Shown one piece after another: positions 20,401 to 30,525 of a stretch of 64,000 bases of DNA. Position 1 is the first letter of the stretch. Every line of letters begins with the position of its first letter. Under the pieces are notes generated by a model. The model was not told the DNA's origin and ran no database searches. It saw only the letters and a program-made list of their open reading frames with translations. Both the position numbers and the translations under genes were made by a program. Location of the stretch: assembly GCA_002118135.1 (NCBI GenBank), contig BDIU01000205.1, positions 62,001-126,000 of the forward strand, in the 5' to 3' direction. This DNA is from Trebouxia sp. TZW2008. Lineage: Eukaryota; Chlorophyta; Trebouxiophyceae; Trebouxiales; Trebouxiaceae.

Positions 20401-22219
20401 TTTCCCACGACTTGTTTGCTGTGTTGCAGGTTCGTCACGCTACACTTCTCACCGCTGTTGCGTACAAGTCAATCTATTAAAAACCAAGCTCAAACTTATC
20501 AGCCTGTTCAGAGGTAACTGACTCTGATTGCAAATACGCTGCAGATTCATCAGGCTGCATTACACACCCCCCTTGCCAACCAACGAGTCTGCAGAGGCGG
20601 AAGCAAACATGGCCAGGATGATGTTTGTGATTGTGAAACGGCATTGGAAGCAGCACCAGGAGGGCTTCACCAGATTCTTTGCTGTGTGTGGGCACAAGGA
20701 GAACTACCTCAAAGATCAGGTACTTTACTGTGCTGTATTGTTGCTATGTGACAGGGTTGGCTTCAGGGTTGCAAACAGCCATACTTGACAGCTTTACCAG
20801 GATATTTGCTGTGTGTGGCCACAAGGAGAACGACCACAAGGACCAGGTATTCGCTCAAAAGCGGTCCAGGCGTCCACTGTCATTGTCACTAGCATTGTTG
20901 TGATTGACACTGTTGCTGTCTGTTTTGATCAATTGCTGACTTAGTCACTGTCATTTCCACCACTGTCACTGTCATCACTGTCATGAGTCAATGTCACTGA
21001 GGCAACGCGCCTGTTCCTGCCAATGTCTTTGGCATTGTTACTTTTACTGTGCCAACCACCATCACTACCGTGCCATGGTTGTCACCATCACTGCCACTAT
21101 TATTGTTCCAGCCAGCGTCTTTGTTGTCATCACTGCGCTTACTCCTTTCACTGTGCCTGCCATTGCCATGATCATCGCTGCTGCTGTCACTGAAATCACA
21201 GACCTAATGAACATGTCACTGCTGGTGTGCAGGCAGCCAGATTTGAGGAGGAGGGCGACTGCCAACGTAAGGTGCAGCTCTTCTTCACCATCACGCTCAC
21301 CCTGCTGGAGAACCAGCTGCTGGACCTGAAGCAGAAGTGCTCGCCAGCAGCTCTGGCTGCAGACCCTGGAACGGATGTGGAGGCCATGTTTGGTCGCATC
21401 GCCAACGCCATCAAGGTAACTTACTATGAGTTCAGAAAACAGCCAAGTGAACAATGCAGACCCTGAAACGGATGTGAAGGCTATTTTCAGTCGCATTGCC
21501 ATTCCATCAAGGTCATATGCTTTGCTGTGGGACTATGGCATTATTCAGGGACAGTGTTTGCCAGCAGTCCTTGCTGCAGACCCTGGAACAGATGTGGAAG
21601 CCATGTTTGGCTGCAGTGCCAAAGCCATCAACGAAGCAGTTTTTACCATGTACTCTTTGGAATCACCAAGGTACAGTGTGTGCCAGCAGTGCTTGCTGCA
21701 GACCCTGGAGCGGCTGTGTAGGCTATGTCTGGCTGCATTGCCAATAGCACCATGGTAACACCTTTTGACCAAGAGGTCTTGGATGCACTGCAAAGTCGCG
21801 GTCTGTGTGAGCATGCGCACAGAAAAAAGATCCAGCTCTTCCAGCATCAAAGGCGGGTTGTGGTCCAAAGCAGTCTGAGTTTCTAATGAGTCCATGAGGC
21901 TTGCACTGAGTGCGATCCCCATTGCAAATGGGTAATGTCATCAACTTGCTGTGCTGTACTGCAGGTGCTGTATGGCTACAAGTGCCTGCTGCAAGATGAC
22001 TTTGCCCCAGACCAAGTCATTAGGGCTGCAAGTCCAAACGGTATTGTCATTGGCAGAGCCAGGAAGCTGAAGCAGGATCAAATGCTAGTATACAATTCTG
22101 TTCAAGCCAAGATTGAGCAATATGCTGCTCAGTTGATTGGTCAGAAGTACCTTGTTGGCATACAGAGGTGGCGCAAGCGTGCAGAGGCTGCATTGCAGCG
22201 TAAACGCAAAGCGCTCTGA
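5420..22219 (+). CDS. Large coiled-coil EF-hand protein, unidentified
   Basis: A 21-exon gene for about 1,720 residues. Exons: 5420-5734 (start uncertain, 5477 possible), 5806-5916, 5975-6724, 7350-8309, 8914-9075, 9811-9960, 10663-10748, 11275-11512, 12196-12334, 12530-13041, 14143-14238, 15176-15319, 16200-16361, 17182-17309, 17577-17756, 18304-18448, 18825-18916, 19645-19827, 20545-20719, 21233-21415, 21965-22219. Every junction keeps phase; lengths from exon 2 to the stop sum to 1,617 codons. The order is a Gln/Ser/Pro-rich N-terminus, a helical segment, Glu/Lys/Gln coiled coils, conserved helical blocks, one EF-hand and a basic C-terminus. There is no signal peptide or membrane segment. 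I do not recognise the family; HCYERGALMARLW and the coiled-coil plus EF-hand design recall axonemal proteins, which is weak inference. Exon 10 may end at 13032 instead. Confidence 0.8.
5975..8309 (+). CDS. N-terminal block: low-complexity then helical segment
   Basis: Two large exons (5975-6724 and 7350-8309), together 570 codons, belong to the large plus-strand gene. The first is rich in Ser, Ala, Pro and Gln, with a Gly stretch near 6642. The second has a polyglutamine run encoded by CAG codons at about 7687-7711, then Pro/Ser/Gln-rich sequence. From about 8060 it becomes a compact helical region (IPSWQEFLSDGLSS, then LALLGTAYGVLVHQV and CYERGALMARLW). The change suggests a disordered N-terminal half followed by a folded domain. 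A 5' partial copy of the second exon, with acceptor and ending in a stop, lies at 7239-7292. Confidence 0.7.
7239..7292 (+). repeat. 5' partial copy of exon 7350-8309
   Basis: CCTTGCAG followed by GCTGCACAGGTTGAGGCACA and on to CCCTAGCGGGC matches the first 50 or so bases of the exon starting at 7350, including the preceding intron end. The reading ends in TAG within 20 codons. It lies about 111 bp upstream of the intact acceptor. Confidence 0.7.
8579..9214 (+). repeat. Four tandem copies of one coiled-coil exon
   Basis: Copies begin at 8579, 8757, 8914 and about 9102, each reading a version of GDMLGPEGSLTSKQLQRMV or its continuation. Copy 1 lacks one C in the AGCAAACAGCTG region and is frameshifted; copy 2 has an internal deletion; copy 4 lacks its 5' end. 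Only 8914-9075 is intact with both splice sites, phase 0 at each end, encoding GDMLGPEGSLTSKQLQ. Start-to-start spacing is 178, 157 and about 188 bp, and the intron sequence between copies is repeated as well. Confidence 0.85.
9353..10211 (+). repeat. Partial copies flanking coiled-coil exon 9811-9960
   Basis: The intact exon 9811-9960 encodes 50 residues of coiled coil (TVSHELEEEALQ, KQAEELQAKDQQLAEL). Its intron end and 5' part are repeated upstream at about 9640-9750 (TVSHKLEEEALQ) and, as short acceptor pieces, near 9370 and 9400. Its 3' end with donor is repeated downstream at 10045-10071 and 10158-10211 (ELQAKHQQLAEPQ). Confidence 0.7.
10528..10645 (+). repeat. SINE-like element, 5'-truncated copy
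   Basis: GTGCGTACCTAGTTGAGGCT, then GCTGAGCCTGCCTAGCCCACATT, then a tail of GAAT/GAAC tetranucleotides (about 10585-10640). Core and tail match copies at 33905-34080 (minus), 39067-39383, 40856-40925 and 51770-51842. It lies in an intron of the large plus-strand gene. Confidence 0.6.
11018..11892 (+). repeat. Partial copies around exon 11275-11512
   Basis: The intact exon reads FVTEQLVPATPEVPVSSKG through AINKGTLHTLIQ, phase 2 to 0. A 5' copy (GQLVPAAPEVPISSNG) lies upstream at 11018-11090. Two 3' copies with donors lie downstream at about 11600-11683 (PTVKVGAINKGMLHTLI) and 11835-11892. Confidence 0.7.
12196..14238 (+). CDS. Central coiled-coil exons of the large gene
   Basis: Three exons: 12196-12334 (AEAAAAAAVKTTEQEMREYN, phase 0 to 1), 12530-13041 (phase 1 to 0) and 14143-14238. 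The 512-bp exon has a long heptad-like stretch (QSEAQLERVTGELSSLRQQL, then RTHDLSQEVSALSSTVEAAR) and ends in a Ser/Thr-rich region. Its 3' end has two possible donors, gtgagt after 13032 and gtgtgt after 13041; both keep phase 0. No partial copies are obvious around these exons. Confidence 0.7.
13553..14075. repeat. AAGGACA-type dispersed repeat, copies 2 and 3
   Basis: Two further copies of the repeat at 1140-1265, at 13553-13680 and 13905-14075. Each has several GATGTAAGGACAAT-like units followed by GGACCAATCACT or GTGACCAATCACT and a CTGACTGCAG-like segment. They sit in a long intron of the large gene. Confidence 0.6.
13803..14415 (+). repeat. Pair of diverged intronic repeats (GTATCGGC type)
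   Basis: The stretch 13803-13915 (CGTATCGGCATCAATG, CAGTTTGCACTGCA) matches 14305-14415 in the same orientation and order (CGTATCGGCGCCAAAG, CAGTTTGCACTGCA). They are about 500 bp apart and separated by the exon at 14143-14238. Confidence 0.5.
15047..16007 (+). repeat. Five-copy array of exon 15176-15319
   Basis: The intact exon encodes 48 residues including AKPRSMEWCLKLVDALFKSK. Its 3' half plus donor and intron start recurs four times; the five donors are at 15320, 15498, 15672, 15828 and 16008 (spacing 178, 174, 156, 180). All four copies still read versions of WCLKLADALFKSKRVKV but lack an acceptor and the exon 5' half. A 5' copy with acceptor-like sequence lies at about 15047-15080. The cleanest array of its kind in the window. 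Confidence 0.9.
16200..18916 (+). CDS. Helical blocks and EF-hand of the large gene
   Basis: Exons 16200-16361 (RALFMDHVFAHLLMTYGAKN), 17182-17309 (FATAEWDLRILSGFLAADQL), 17577-17756 (VADLVLGRRSAATAHAFAAR), 18304-18448 (ESAALAKSLMKGGMKKMSAI) and 18825-18916. The last has a single EF-hand loop, DLDDSGGISQVE, with Asp at positions 1, 3 and 5 and Glu at 12, so Ca2+ binding is likely. The donor at 17310 was chosen over one at 17272 because only it keeps phase with the next exon. The EF-hand exon joins straight to 19645 (VM then FKKECNKVWKE). Confidence 0.7.
16611..16655 (+). repeat. 3' partial copy of exon 16200-16361
   Basis: GCCTGCCTCATGGTCAAGCG through TTGATCTCAGGCTTGAG and the donor gtacga repeats the last 45 bases of the exon, with a short deletion. 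It lies 294 bp downstream of the true donor. Confidence 0.75.
18165..18608 (+). repeat. Partial copies around exon 18304-18448
   Basis: An upstream copy at 18165-18245 reads DAESATFAKSLMEGGVKKMS, close to the exon's EAESAALAKSLMKGGMKKMS, with an acceptor-like AAG before it and no donor at the matching place. A downstream copy of the 3' end with donor (GCCGCCATCATCAAGGTAGG) lies at about 18575-18608. The range includes the intact exon. Confidence 0.7.
19744..20122 (+). repeat. 147-bp near-identical tandem units
   Basis: The 3' part of exon 19645-19827 (CTGAGGTGGACATCAAGGCC to the donor) and the following intron are repeated at about 19891-19977 and 20038-20122. AGCCTTGTCTTACGCTGCAT starts at 19831 and again at 19978, a 147-bp step, and the repeated intron pieces differ at very few positions. 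This is the youngest duplication seen here. In the second copy the donor GT has become GA (AGGAGGGAAG). Confidence 0.9.
20124..20847 (+). repeat. Partial copies around exon 20545-20719
   Basis: The intact exon reads LHYTPPLPTNESAEAEAN and ends in HKENYLKDQ. Copies of its 5' part lie at about 20128-20175, 20288-20376 (acceptor plus LHYTPPLPTNELAKAEAMM) and 20428-20460. A copy of its 3' part (FAVCGHKENDHKDQ, with donor) lies at 20783-20847. Confidence 0.8.
21233..22219 (+). CDS. C-terminal exons of the large gene
   Basis: Exons 21233-21415 (LFFTITLTLLENQLLDLKQK, ending AMFGRIANAIK) and 21965-22219 (85 codons including the TGA stop). The last exon ends in a basic stretch, QRWRKRAEAALQRKRKAL. 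Three decayed 3' copies of the first lie between 21458 and 21760, for example AADPGTDVEAMFGCSAKAIN. The last exon has no visible copies. Confidence 0.75.
21458..21760 (+). repeat. Three 3' partial copies of exon 21233-21415
   Basis: Segments at about 21458-21511, 21552-21638 and 21680-21757 repeat GCAGACCCTGGAACGGATGT through the exon end. The first and third keep a GT after the copied end (gtcata, gt in ATGGTAACA). Confidence 0.8.
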
Positions 22220-23060
22220 GTCATGTTCTGTCGCTAAGATTTTGTAGCTGAGTTGTGTACAGATATGTGATTGATCTGGGCCTTTGTGCCAAGCAAGGCT
22301 AGGCAGCTGAGACAGTATAGTATTGCGTGCGCAGCATATGCTTAACGTCCTGTTATAGCCACACTATCAAGTTTCACATAAGCCCACAACTTTGTGGGCT
22401 GCCCAGCAGTGTCAGAAGATGCTGCATTGACCTCAGCTGTCCAGCAATCACTTGCATTGTCGCACAGTATCAGCACATTGATGCACTCAGCCTACCAGAA
22501 AGAAATGCACTGGCAGCCAAAGCATCAAACACAGCACATTGTCGCGTGCTGTGGAGTCAGTGACCATGTGACTCCAAACTGCAAGCAAGTCTTTCACGGC
22601 AATGTGTCAAGCACAAATGCGAGTGTGGCAAGGAAGCCGCTATCGATCCGTCTCTCCGCCTGACACGCTTTGAACAGTAGGCCTAGGAATCACAAGTGCT
22701 CAGGCATAAAGTTGCACTTGGCTGCCCAGAGTCTGTCAATCATGTGTCGATTCCGCCTATCAGTGTATTTGGAATGTATGTAAAACAGTATGGGGCAATG
22801 TTGCACGTTACAATCGTACATGCTTTACGGCTGAAGTATATGGGAACAATGCTCACACCAATCGGTGAAATAGTCTTAGGCAAAAGCTGCTGCCTGTGGT
22901 TTGCCATAAGCGTATCTGTATAAGCTTAGAAAGCATTGCTGCATTTAGCGAAGGCACCCTGTACACATTGGTGCTACCCTGCACGCTGCTAGTCTGTTTT
23001 GACAATAAGCAAAAACAACTGAGAAACGCTTCAGTATGGGGGCAGTCTGCATCTGTTAAT
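22220..23060. other. Convergent intergenic region
   Basis: This is the gap between the 3' ends of the large plus gene and the charged coiled-coil gene on the minus strand. TGTAAA, the usual green-algal polyadenylation-type word, occurs at about 22780. Short open frames here show no family likeness. Confidence 0.4.
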
Positions 23061-26000
23061 TTACTCGTGGTCCTTGACACCGGCGCCTTCTGCAACCTGC
23101 TGCTGAGGCTTGTTGCTAGCAGTCCCAGACTTGCTGCTGCTGTGGGTCTCAGACTTGCTGGTCACCTTGCCCTCCTTTACCTCCTCATGCTTCTCAGAGC
23201 GGTGCTCCTCAACACGAGTCTTGCTGGCAAACTCCTTGGAGATGAGGTCCTCCTGGCGAGCCTGAGCCTGCTGAGCATCTGCATCAGCCTTGTCACCAAG
23301 CTGCAACAAAGCAAAGTTGTCAGCACCAGTCTCCTTACTAATCGGCAGAGTTAATGCAGATCAAGGTTGTGGGGACAACAGATGATTGCCCACTGCTGTG
23401 AGAGAGTGGTTGGCCAGGAGATCAAGCCTGCTGGGGTCAAGCAAGCGGTGTGACAACTCTTGTGGCCTTGTCTGGGATGGAACAAGGGTTGCTGTCTGAA
23501 GTCAGATTGCTGACTGTTGTTCTTGTGAGGAGGCAGTTGAACTTTGCAACGGGCTAACAAATTCCAGGCAGTTTGAACAATGACCAATAGCAAGGACAGT
23601 CTACAATCTAAGCAAGGCAGTCAGCAGCTTGATTCAACAGACAGGATCAGCAGACTTGCAGATGTTGCAATGCTACAGACCAAACATTCTTCACAAAAAC
23701 TTGTTTGCAAGCCATAAGAAAGGTGACAAGACAGAATTACAGCAGCAAAGCCTGACCTGCATGGCGCACTCCCAGTGCTTGCACTTCTCAGCAATGCCAC
23801 AAGATACACCTTGCATCAGTCTAAATCATGCATACGAAACCAAACGAAGCAAGGCATTCTTAGTGCAGCATGTCCTGCTTGCTGGCAACACAAGACGTGT
23901 GCCACACACACCTAGCACACCTGCAGAAAATGCGAGAAGCTGTTGTGATTGTGAACTGCTGACCTGCCTGGCACGCCCCCAGTGCTCACGCTCACGGTTC
24001 TTGGCCAAAGCACAATCAGATGCTTGCAATGTGTTGAGTCATGCACATGGAATCAAGCATAGTCAATGTAACAAGACATAGTCAGTGCAGCAACCACTGA
24101 CCTGCTTGGCGCGCTCCCAGTGCTCACGCTCACGGTTCTTGGCAATGGTGACCTGCTGCTTCATCTGCTCCCACTTGTCTCTGTACTCATCAGCCTCGGC
24201 AGACTTCTTGCCGGCTGCCACAGTCAGGTCATCAGCCTTCTTCTTCACTGCTGCAGCATCCTTCTCAGCCTGGGCCACCTCTGCCCTTGCAGCGTTCAAA
24301 GCCTCAGCTGTCTGACCAACCTGCATGAGACGCACCAACACACGGTCAAAAGTGAGATTATCAGCCTGTCTGATGTGGCAACTGCCGATATGTCCAGACA
24401 ATCAGGCAGCTGGGCATGTGTTGTGCAGCACAGCTCCCCATGCATTGCATAACATGATCAGCATCTGAACGATTCTCTGCCGTCGGTGCAAATGCTCCAG
24501 CAGTTGCACTGAAATCAGAGGCTGTCAAGATGCAGGGCACAATCTGCACTACACAGTGTAGCATTGCACATTCTGAACAGGCACAGACAGTCAGGCAACT
24601 GAGCATGATTCACAATGCATGATGAAACGTTTGCCTTGCCGCAACATTTGCTTGGTGCTCATGATCAGTCAGCATGCAGATCACGATCTGCATTGTTGCT
24701 GTCTCTAAGTTTTCAGCAAATGCTCAGCATGATCTGCACTGGGGCAAAAACACACATTGCCTTGACTGCAGGTTTGCACTAGGCCTGCAGATGGTCAGAA
24801 GCACATGCAAGTCTGCACTGTAGAAGTAAGCCCTGCACTGACACTGTGACATGACCAGGCCTGCAAAGTCATGCATTACGACAAAAGGTCTAGCGCAGGT
24901 CAAGACACCCCTGGGGCAAATGCAGTCGTAAGACCACAGCAAGGCAATGACGCATGGTGAACCTCCTGAGTCTCATGCAGATGGTGCCGTCCTTTACAAA
25001 CTGCGGATGCAATACAACGACGCTGAGCACTGCGGGGCAACGGCGCTCAAACCATCCTCAGCTGATCGATCAAAGTCTGCTTGATGGGTGTTGCAAAGGT
25101 GCTGCTGTAAATGACAGTGTCAGAGACGCAACAGCAATGTAACAGAGGTGCTTACATCGTCCTCAGCTGCCCTGAGGGCCTGCAGCAGCTCGTCAGCCTT
25201 CTGGCGCAGCTCCTGAGCCTCTCTCTTGAGGGCATCTGCCTCATCCTTGGCACGCCTGGCGTCACTCCTGGCCTGCCTGCAGAACACCACACAGTCCTGC
25301 TCAACAGCTGTAGTGTATGACAGCAATGCCACAGCTGATAACAGAGCAGGAAAACACTCTGAGCAGCGGTGAGGTGCATCTGCATTCTTGACCTGGGTGC
25401 AATTTTGAGAAAATAACACAAAATCTGGAGAAGCAGAGACCAACAGAAAACAGAGACAAAGCTTGCTGTATCTGCAAAGGTAACCAGGCATGCATGAAAA
25501 TAGATGGACGCAGAAGTTGTAAGCACGAAGCACGTCAAATGAAGATGCATGCAGGTGCAAGGCTTGAATGCAGACTGGGCAGAAAGACTTACTGGGCCTT
25601 CTTCTGGGCTTCCTCCTCCAAGGTGTGCAGGCGGGCAGCCTCCATCTTGGCCTTGTTGGCAATCTCAAACTTCTCCTTGGACCACTTCTCCTTGTCCTGC
25701 AGGTATGCAACAAGGTGTTCAGCTCCTAGGAACATATGGTGTACTGCAATGTGTTTGGCCTGTAATGGAAGTGCACATTGGCTGGCAATACTTGCTGCCA
25801 TAAAATCAAGGTTGCAAGGTCAGTAACAGTGCTTTGTACACAATTTGCATGACAGTGGTATGCACAGGCAGCATGGTATGCATACAGCATGAGGATGTGC
25901 TCTGCACTGCACAGCAGGGACCCGGGACTACTAGATGCACACCCAATGCAGGGAGCTTTTACACCCAACTCAGTGTTGATGACAGGTGCTTTCAACAGAG

Positions 26001-28828
26001 TGCTGAAACGGTCTTTGCCAAAGTTGTCGATGGCACAAGGTAAGCATTGATCATAGCTGACCACCTATACAGCAGTGTTAGATGTACAAGCTGATTTGAA
26101 CAGCAAACTGCATGCCCAGAGACAAGACAAGTCAACATCTTCAAATCTGCAACAAGCAGCACTTTGTAACAATGCAACAGCAGCAGCAATGTCTTGTCTG
26201 CAGTGCCTTACTTGCAAGCTTGACAGGTGTTAATTCAAGCTAAAGTTGAAGATGGTGGGGTGTGAACTGAAACGTACAACACAAGTGTTATGTAAAGAAT
26301 CAAAACAACAGTGACAGTGTGCTGACCTGGACTTCACGGTCAGCCTTCTCAGACTCCTTCTTGGCCTGAACATACTTCTTGCCCAAGGTGTCTGCCTTGT
26401 CCTTCAGGGCAGCCAGCCTGTCCTCCAGGTCACCAATCTCATCATTCACACCAGTCAGCTCCTCATACAGCCTGCATCAGTACAACATGTGACCCAGGTG
26501 TATGCAAAAACCAATGGCAGCACCAGTCCTTGCAAAGACCAATCAACCATGATGGGGAGGGGAGCTCCTCATGCAGTCTGCACAGGGAACGCTCTGCACT
26601 CTGCACACATGCTACAGACATCATGCAACGTCAACCAGCTCCAGCAGCAGTTGGATAACAGCCGACTGCTGCCAATTCAATGTCATCTGCTAATATTTCA
26701 AGGTAGCTGTCATGGAACAGACACACCTCAAGCAGCTAAGTGACTTTGCTACTCTGCAAAAGTGTTTGGGTGAGTTTGGACAATGCATGCCGCCTTTGAA
26801 TGCTGTACTGCTGATATTGTAACATGCAAAAGTTGCCTGACATGTTGCAACCCCTGCTGAGAGAAAGCTGCAGCAAGTCAGCTTGCTTTCAACGTGTCTG
26901 TCTTACTACAGCTGCCTCAAGCCACTGAAATTGAAGAAGACGACCTAATGTCTCAAAATGCTGATATTGCAAGCTGGCATCCTACGACAAATTTGCAACC
27001 CATTTCTTAGCTGCTGAAATCGAAAGATGAAAACCTACTTTTCGGCTGCTTGTCTCTTGCCCTTGGCATCGCCGCTGAGACCAGAAAGGCCTGTCCTGAC
27101 ATTGTGGGCCTCCTTCTCAGTGGCCTCTGCCTTCTCCTGTGCCTTCCTTGCACGCTCTGCCAGCTTGGCTGCTTCATCCTCAAGCTTGCCAGCCTCGGCG
27201 TCTTGTGCCTTGGCAGCCTTCTGCTTGTCTGAGACAGTGGCATCCTTGGACCTGGCATCCTTGCTGCAGAGACACAGCATCAGTCAGGCAGTGCAGAATG
27301 CTTGTCTGAGATTTGTGCATTGCCAAGCTTGCCAGGCTCGACTCTGGTGCCCATGCGGGCTTCTGCTTGTTGGAAACTGTTGCGCCTGTGTACCTGGCAT
27401 CCTTGTTGCAGGAGAAAAGTGAGCAGTCAGACAAAGTATTCTGCTTGTTTGTGACCATTGCATGCTTGCACCTTGCATCCTTACCGCCAGAGTGTTGCTG
27501 CCAGAGCTTTTGCTGCCAGAGCATCACAGAGCGTCACAGCAAGAAGGCACCGCACCAAAATGCAACTTGTTGACGAGCTTTAACAACACTGCTGCAATAT
27601 CAAACTGGCACAGGCAAAGTTGGAGTGAGGCCCAAGCAGAACAGCACAAGCTTGAGAGCAGGAGCTGCGTAAAGCTCATGCTAATTTCAGTCTGCCGCAA
27701 TACAGATGTGTAATGAGTGCTGCATGAGCGCTGGCATGCACATGCACCAACAAGAATGACAAATAGCTCACGCTTGATGCGCTGCCAACTTGTCTTGACT
27801 CATACCAGACACGGTGACATGGCAAAGACTGAGCAGCACTCTGAGATGCACATGTATGCTCTGTTGGAAGACAGCACGCGAAACTTTGCAATATCTCTCT
27901 ACACTACAGCTGAAGGCTGCAAGACAATCGGCGCAAGATAAGAGGAATGCAGCAGGCTGTGAGTCCTAATGGTATAGATCCATACAGCAAAGCTGACTGA
28001 GATGTCACTTTTGCTGCAAAGATGACCTCAGCAAGCTTACTTGACAGGAGTGAGGTTGTCCTGCGCGTCCCTGACTCTCTGCTTTGCAGCGTCCAACTCT
28101 CTCTCCTCTCCTGGGATTGCTGCTCTGCTAGACTCCTGAGCTTTGAGAATGTCGTCCTGCTTCCTTTCTAGGGCGGAAGCCTTGTCAGCGAGTTCATTGG
28201 CCTACGTAAACGCAACTGACTTGAGGTCCTGAATTGGCGTCGGGATGCATTGCCATATCAACGAACTTCAAACGCACCTCGTGCTTCTTCTGAGCGGCTA
28301 TCTCGGCTGTCTCAGTGGTTTTGCTGGCCGTGACTTTCACGTTGCAAGCCTCCTGCTTTGCAAGTTCTGTTTCCCTCTCAGCAGCATCCCAAGTCTGGTC
28401 GTTTTCTGGACCGCACTGCAGCAATCACCATCGTCAGTATGCATGCCTTGAAGATAGGTCACAGAACGAAACGAGCGAAGCAATCGAAACAATCGGCGAG
28501 AGACAGCAGAAACAAGCTGCAGCACTGACAATATGCAACGCGACAGGTCAGTCGCAAATCTGGGAAACCCTGCAGGTGAAGACCATCAGCCAGCATGTAC
28601 CTTGGTGCTGCTTGTTGAGGAGCTAGTCACTTTGCTCTTGGCAGAAGAGAAGGTGCTGGAGGTCTTCTCCTGAGCCTGCTGGCCAGCCTCCTTGGCTGAG
28701 CCAAAAATGCCGCTCAAGAAGCCCTTGCCCTGCTCTTTTGTCTCAGTTGTCTTCTGGCTAGTTTGATCTTTGGCGTCATCAGCGTGTTCGGGTGCCTCAA
28801 TCTTGACCTGGTCACTGGCGCGAAACAT
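23061..28828 (-). CDS. Highly charged coiled-coil, LEA-like protein
   Basis: A complete 9-exon gene, 526 residues. Exons in order: 28601-28828, 28278-28415, 28041-28201, 27039-27263, 26327-26471, 25593-25696, 25156-25276, 24102-24320, 23061-23300; every junction keeps phase and the sum is 1,581 nt. Start ATG at 28828-28826, stop TAA at 23063-23061. There is no signal peptide or membrane segment. Composition is dominated by Ala, Lys, Glu, Asp and Gln with long heptad-like stretches (AKLAERARKAQEKAEATEKE, RAKDEADALKREAQELRQKA). The N-terminal part (GSAKEAGQQAQEKTSSTFSS) and Ser/Lys-rich C-terminus recall group-3 LEA proteins, which protect cells during drying. LEA-like function is inference from composition; a structural coiled-coil protein is the alternative. 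Confidence 0.85.
23745..24010 (-). repeat. 3' partial copies of exon 24102-24320
   Basis: Two segments (about 23961-24007 and 23754-23795) repeat the exon's last 45 bases and donor; on the minus strand the first reads AKNREREHWGRARQ against AKNREREHWERAKQ in the exon. They lie downstream in gene direction. Confidence 0.75.
27281..27490 (-). repeat. 5' partial copies of exon 27039-27263
   Basis: Two segments upstream of the intact exon read KDARYTGATVSNKQKPA (about 27350-27407) and KDARCKHAMVTNKQN (about 27443-27483) against KDARSKDATVSDKQKAA. The nearer one is preceded by TTGCAA where the intact exon has the acceptor CTGCAG. Confidence 0.7.
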
Positions 28829-29811
28829 TTCCGCTGGTATGTATTGACAAAAGCGATGCTTACTGAGCGATTTGGATGTATGTGTAGCGATTGCAGCGGG
28901 ATTCTGCTCGATTGATGATAGTCTCCCCTGACTGGCAATGTCGCAGTTACGGCTTAGCTGCAACAATTTAGATTCCTCGAAGAGCTATTCGGGATTTGAC
29001 AAAAGTCTAAAATCCCACTTCTCCGCTTACTTTTCAGCAATTTCAGGCCCAGGGATGTCTAAAGCCGTTCGGGACATGTCCTCGTGGACACCGCATCATC
29101 CGAAGCCCAATTCCGGTACAGTCAGCCAGATAGGAGAAGCTGGCATTGCCAGCTTCTGAAAGAGTACTGCCTATCGTCTTGACTCGTTGCAAGATTGGCA
29201 TTGACACCCTTTGATGCACGAAAATCATGCTATCCTGAGACTTTTAGTAAGCAATGCTTGGCATTGCACAGTGTGCAGGTGGCCGCCATGTCATTGTGAG
29301 CATAATGAATTGCGAAGAACGTCTGCAGGCTACCTTTCACATCCTGGGCAACAAAGATGTCTTTACAACAGCTCTGCAAATTTGAAATTTGATCCTGAGA
29401 GGAAGTAAAGAAATTGAGATGCAGGTGTTTTTGGATGTCTGATCACATCTGAGAGCATAAATGCCAACAAGCAGCATTTGCACATGATGGTACATCTGCA
29501 TTGCACTACTATTAGTAGCTCATTCAATGAGCTTGTCAAATTGACAAGCTCAAAGCGTATGTTTAGCCATGCACCACCCAGCAGTAGGCTATACTATAAG
29601 GTGTCAGCTGTGCTACTGCATCTAAAATTGCTTCTGCACCATGCGAGGTCTCTAAACAAGATATCAGACAGCACAGAACAGCATGCATATTGTGGAGCAC
29701 GCAACTACATCCTGCCCTTTCTTGAAGACAAGCTGTTCTATGCAGTCTGACCAACCTGAGCAATGATCGGCATCACTAAACAGCCAGCATCTATTGCAAT
29801 CCATGTTCCTA
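28829..29811. other. Intergenic region between two minus-strand genes
   Basis: This holds the promoter of the charged coiled-coil gene and the terminator region of the antiporter gene. No gene is supported. A plus-strand frame near 29056-29159 (MSKAVRDMSSWTPHHP) is short and isolated. No clear TATA box is visible. Confidence 0.35.
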
Positions 29812-30525
29812 AAACAGAACTAACTGCAGCTGGTGCTAGTCCAACTGTTGTGTGTAAAAACGTGCAGCTGAGTCTATTGACGGCAACAAACTTGACACAG
29901 TGGTGCCTGGCTGGCTTTCGGTGTATTGACGGCAACAGCGTTTGGGCAGTTGGCGCTTGTCTGTTGCTCAGTAAAGCTTGTTGGTGGCAACAACCTTGAG
30001 TCAGCTGGTGCTTGTTTGTGCTGCATTGGCTATGCCCAGCAACGCATGTCCTCAGCCACATCATCTTTGTTTGCAGCTCAGCTCAGTTTGTTGACAGCAA
30101 CAACTTTGAGGCGGCTGGTGCTTGTCTGCGCTGCAGTGGAAGGGGCCACCATCTCAGAAGTGCCTGATACACCCTTCAGCCTGCATGGGTACAGTCTTTT
30201 CAAAATGAACTTTCCATTACTTTCCATTTGTAGAGCACAATGACCAGTCCCTTTGCCTGTGCAAAGGGCAGCAAATGAAAGAAGTGCCTGACTCACCCTT
30301 CGGCCTTCATGGGTATGAGAGTCTTGTGTGCACATCAAACTCATACTGTAAAGCAACCTTTTGACCCAAGCAAAAGCAAAGGGACAGCAATTGAGTTGAC
30401 TGGCACACCCTTCAGCCTGCATGTCTGTAACGTTCTTGGGCCCATGTCAGGTCTACATAGCACAAGAAACAGAACAGCAAATGGACCATTTGCCTGACAC
30501 ACCCTTCAGCCTGAATGAGTGCGCT
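29812..30525 (-). repeat. Partial copies of the antiporter's last exon
   Basis: The intact terminal exon is 30078-30180. Downstream of its stop, variants of TTGTTGACAGCAACAACTTT plus GGCTGGTGCTTGT recur at about 29876-29925, 29925-29970 and 29977-30025. Upstream, its acceptor and first bases (CCCTTCAGCCTGCATG on the plus strand) recur at about 30285-30312, 30405-30432 and 30500-30525. The range includes the intact exon. Confidence 0.7.
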
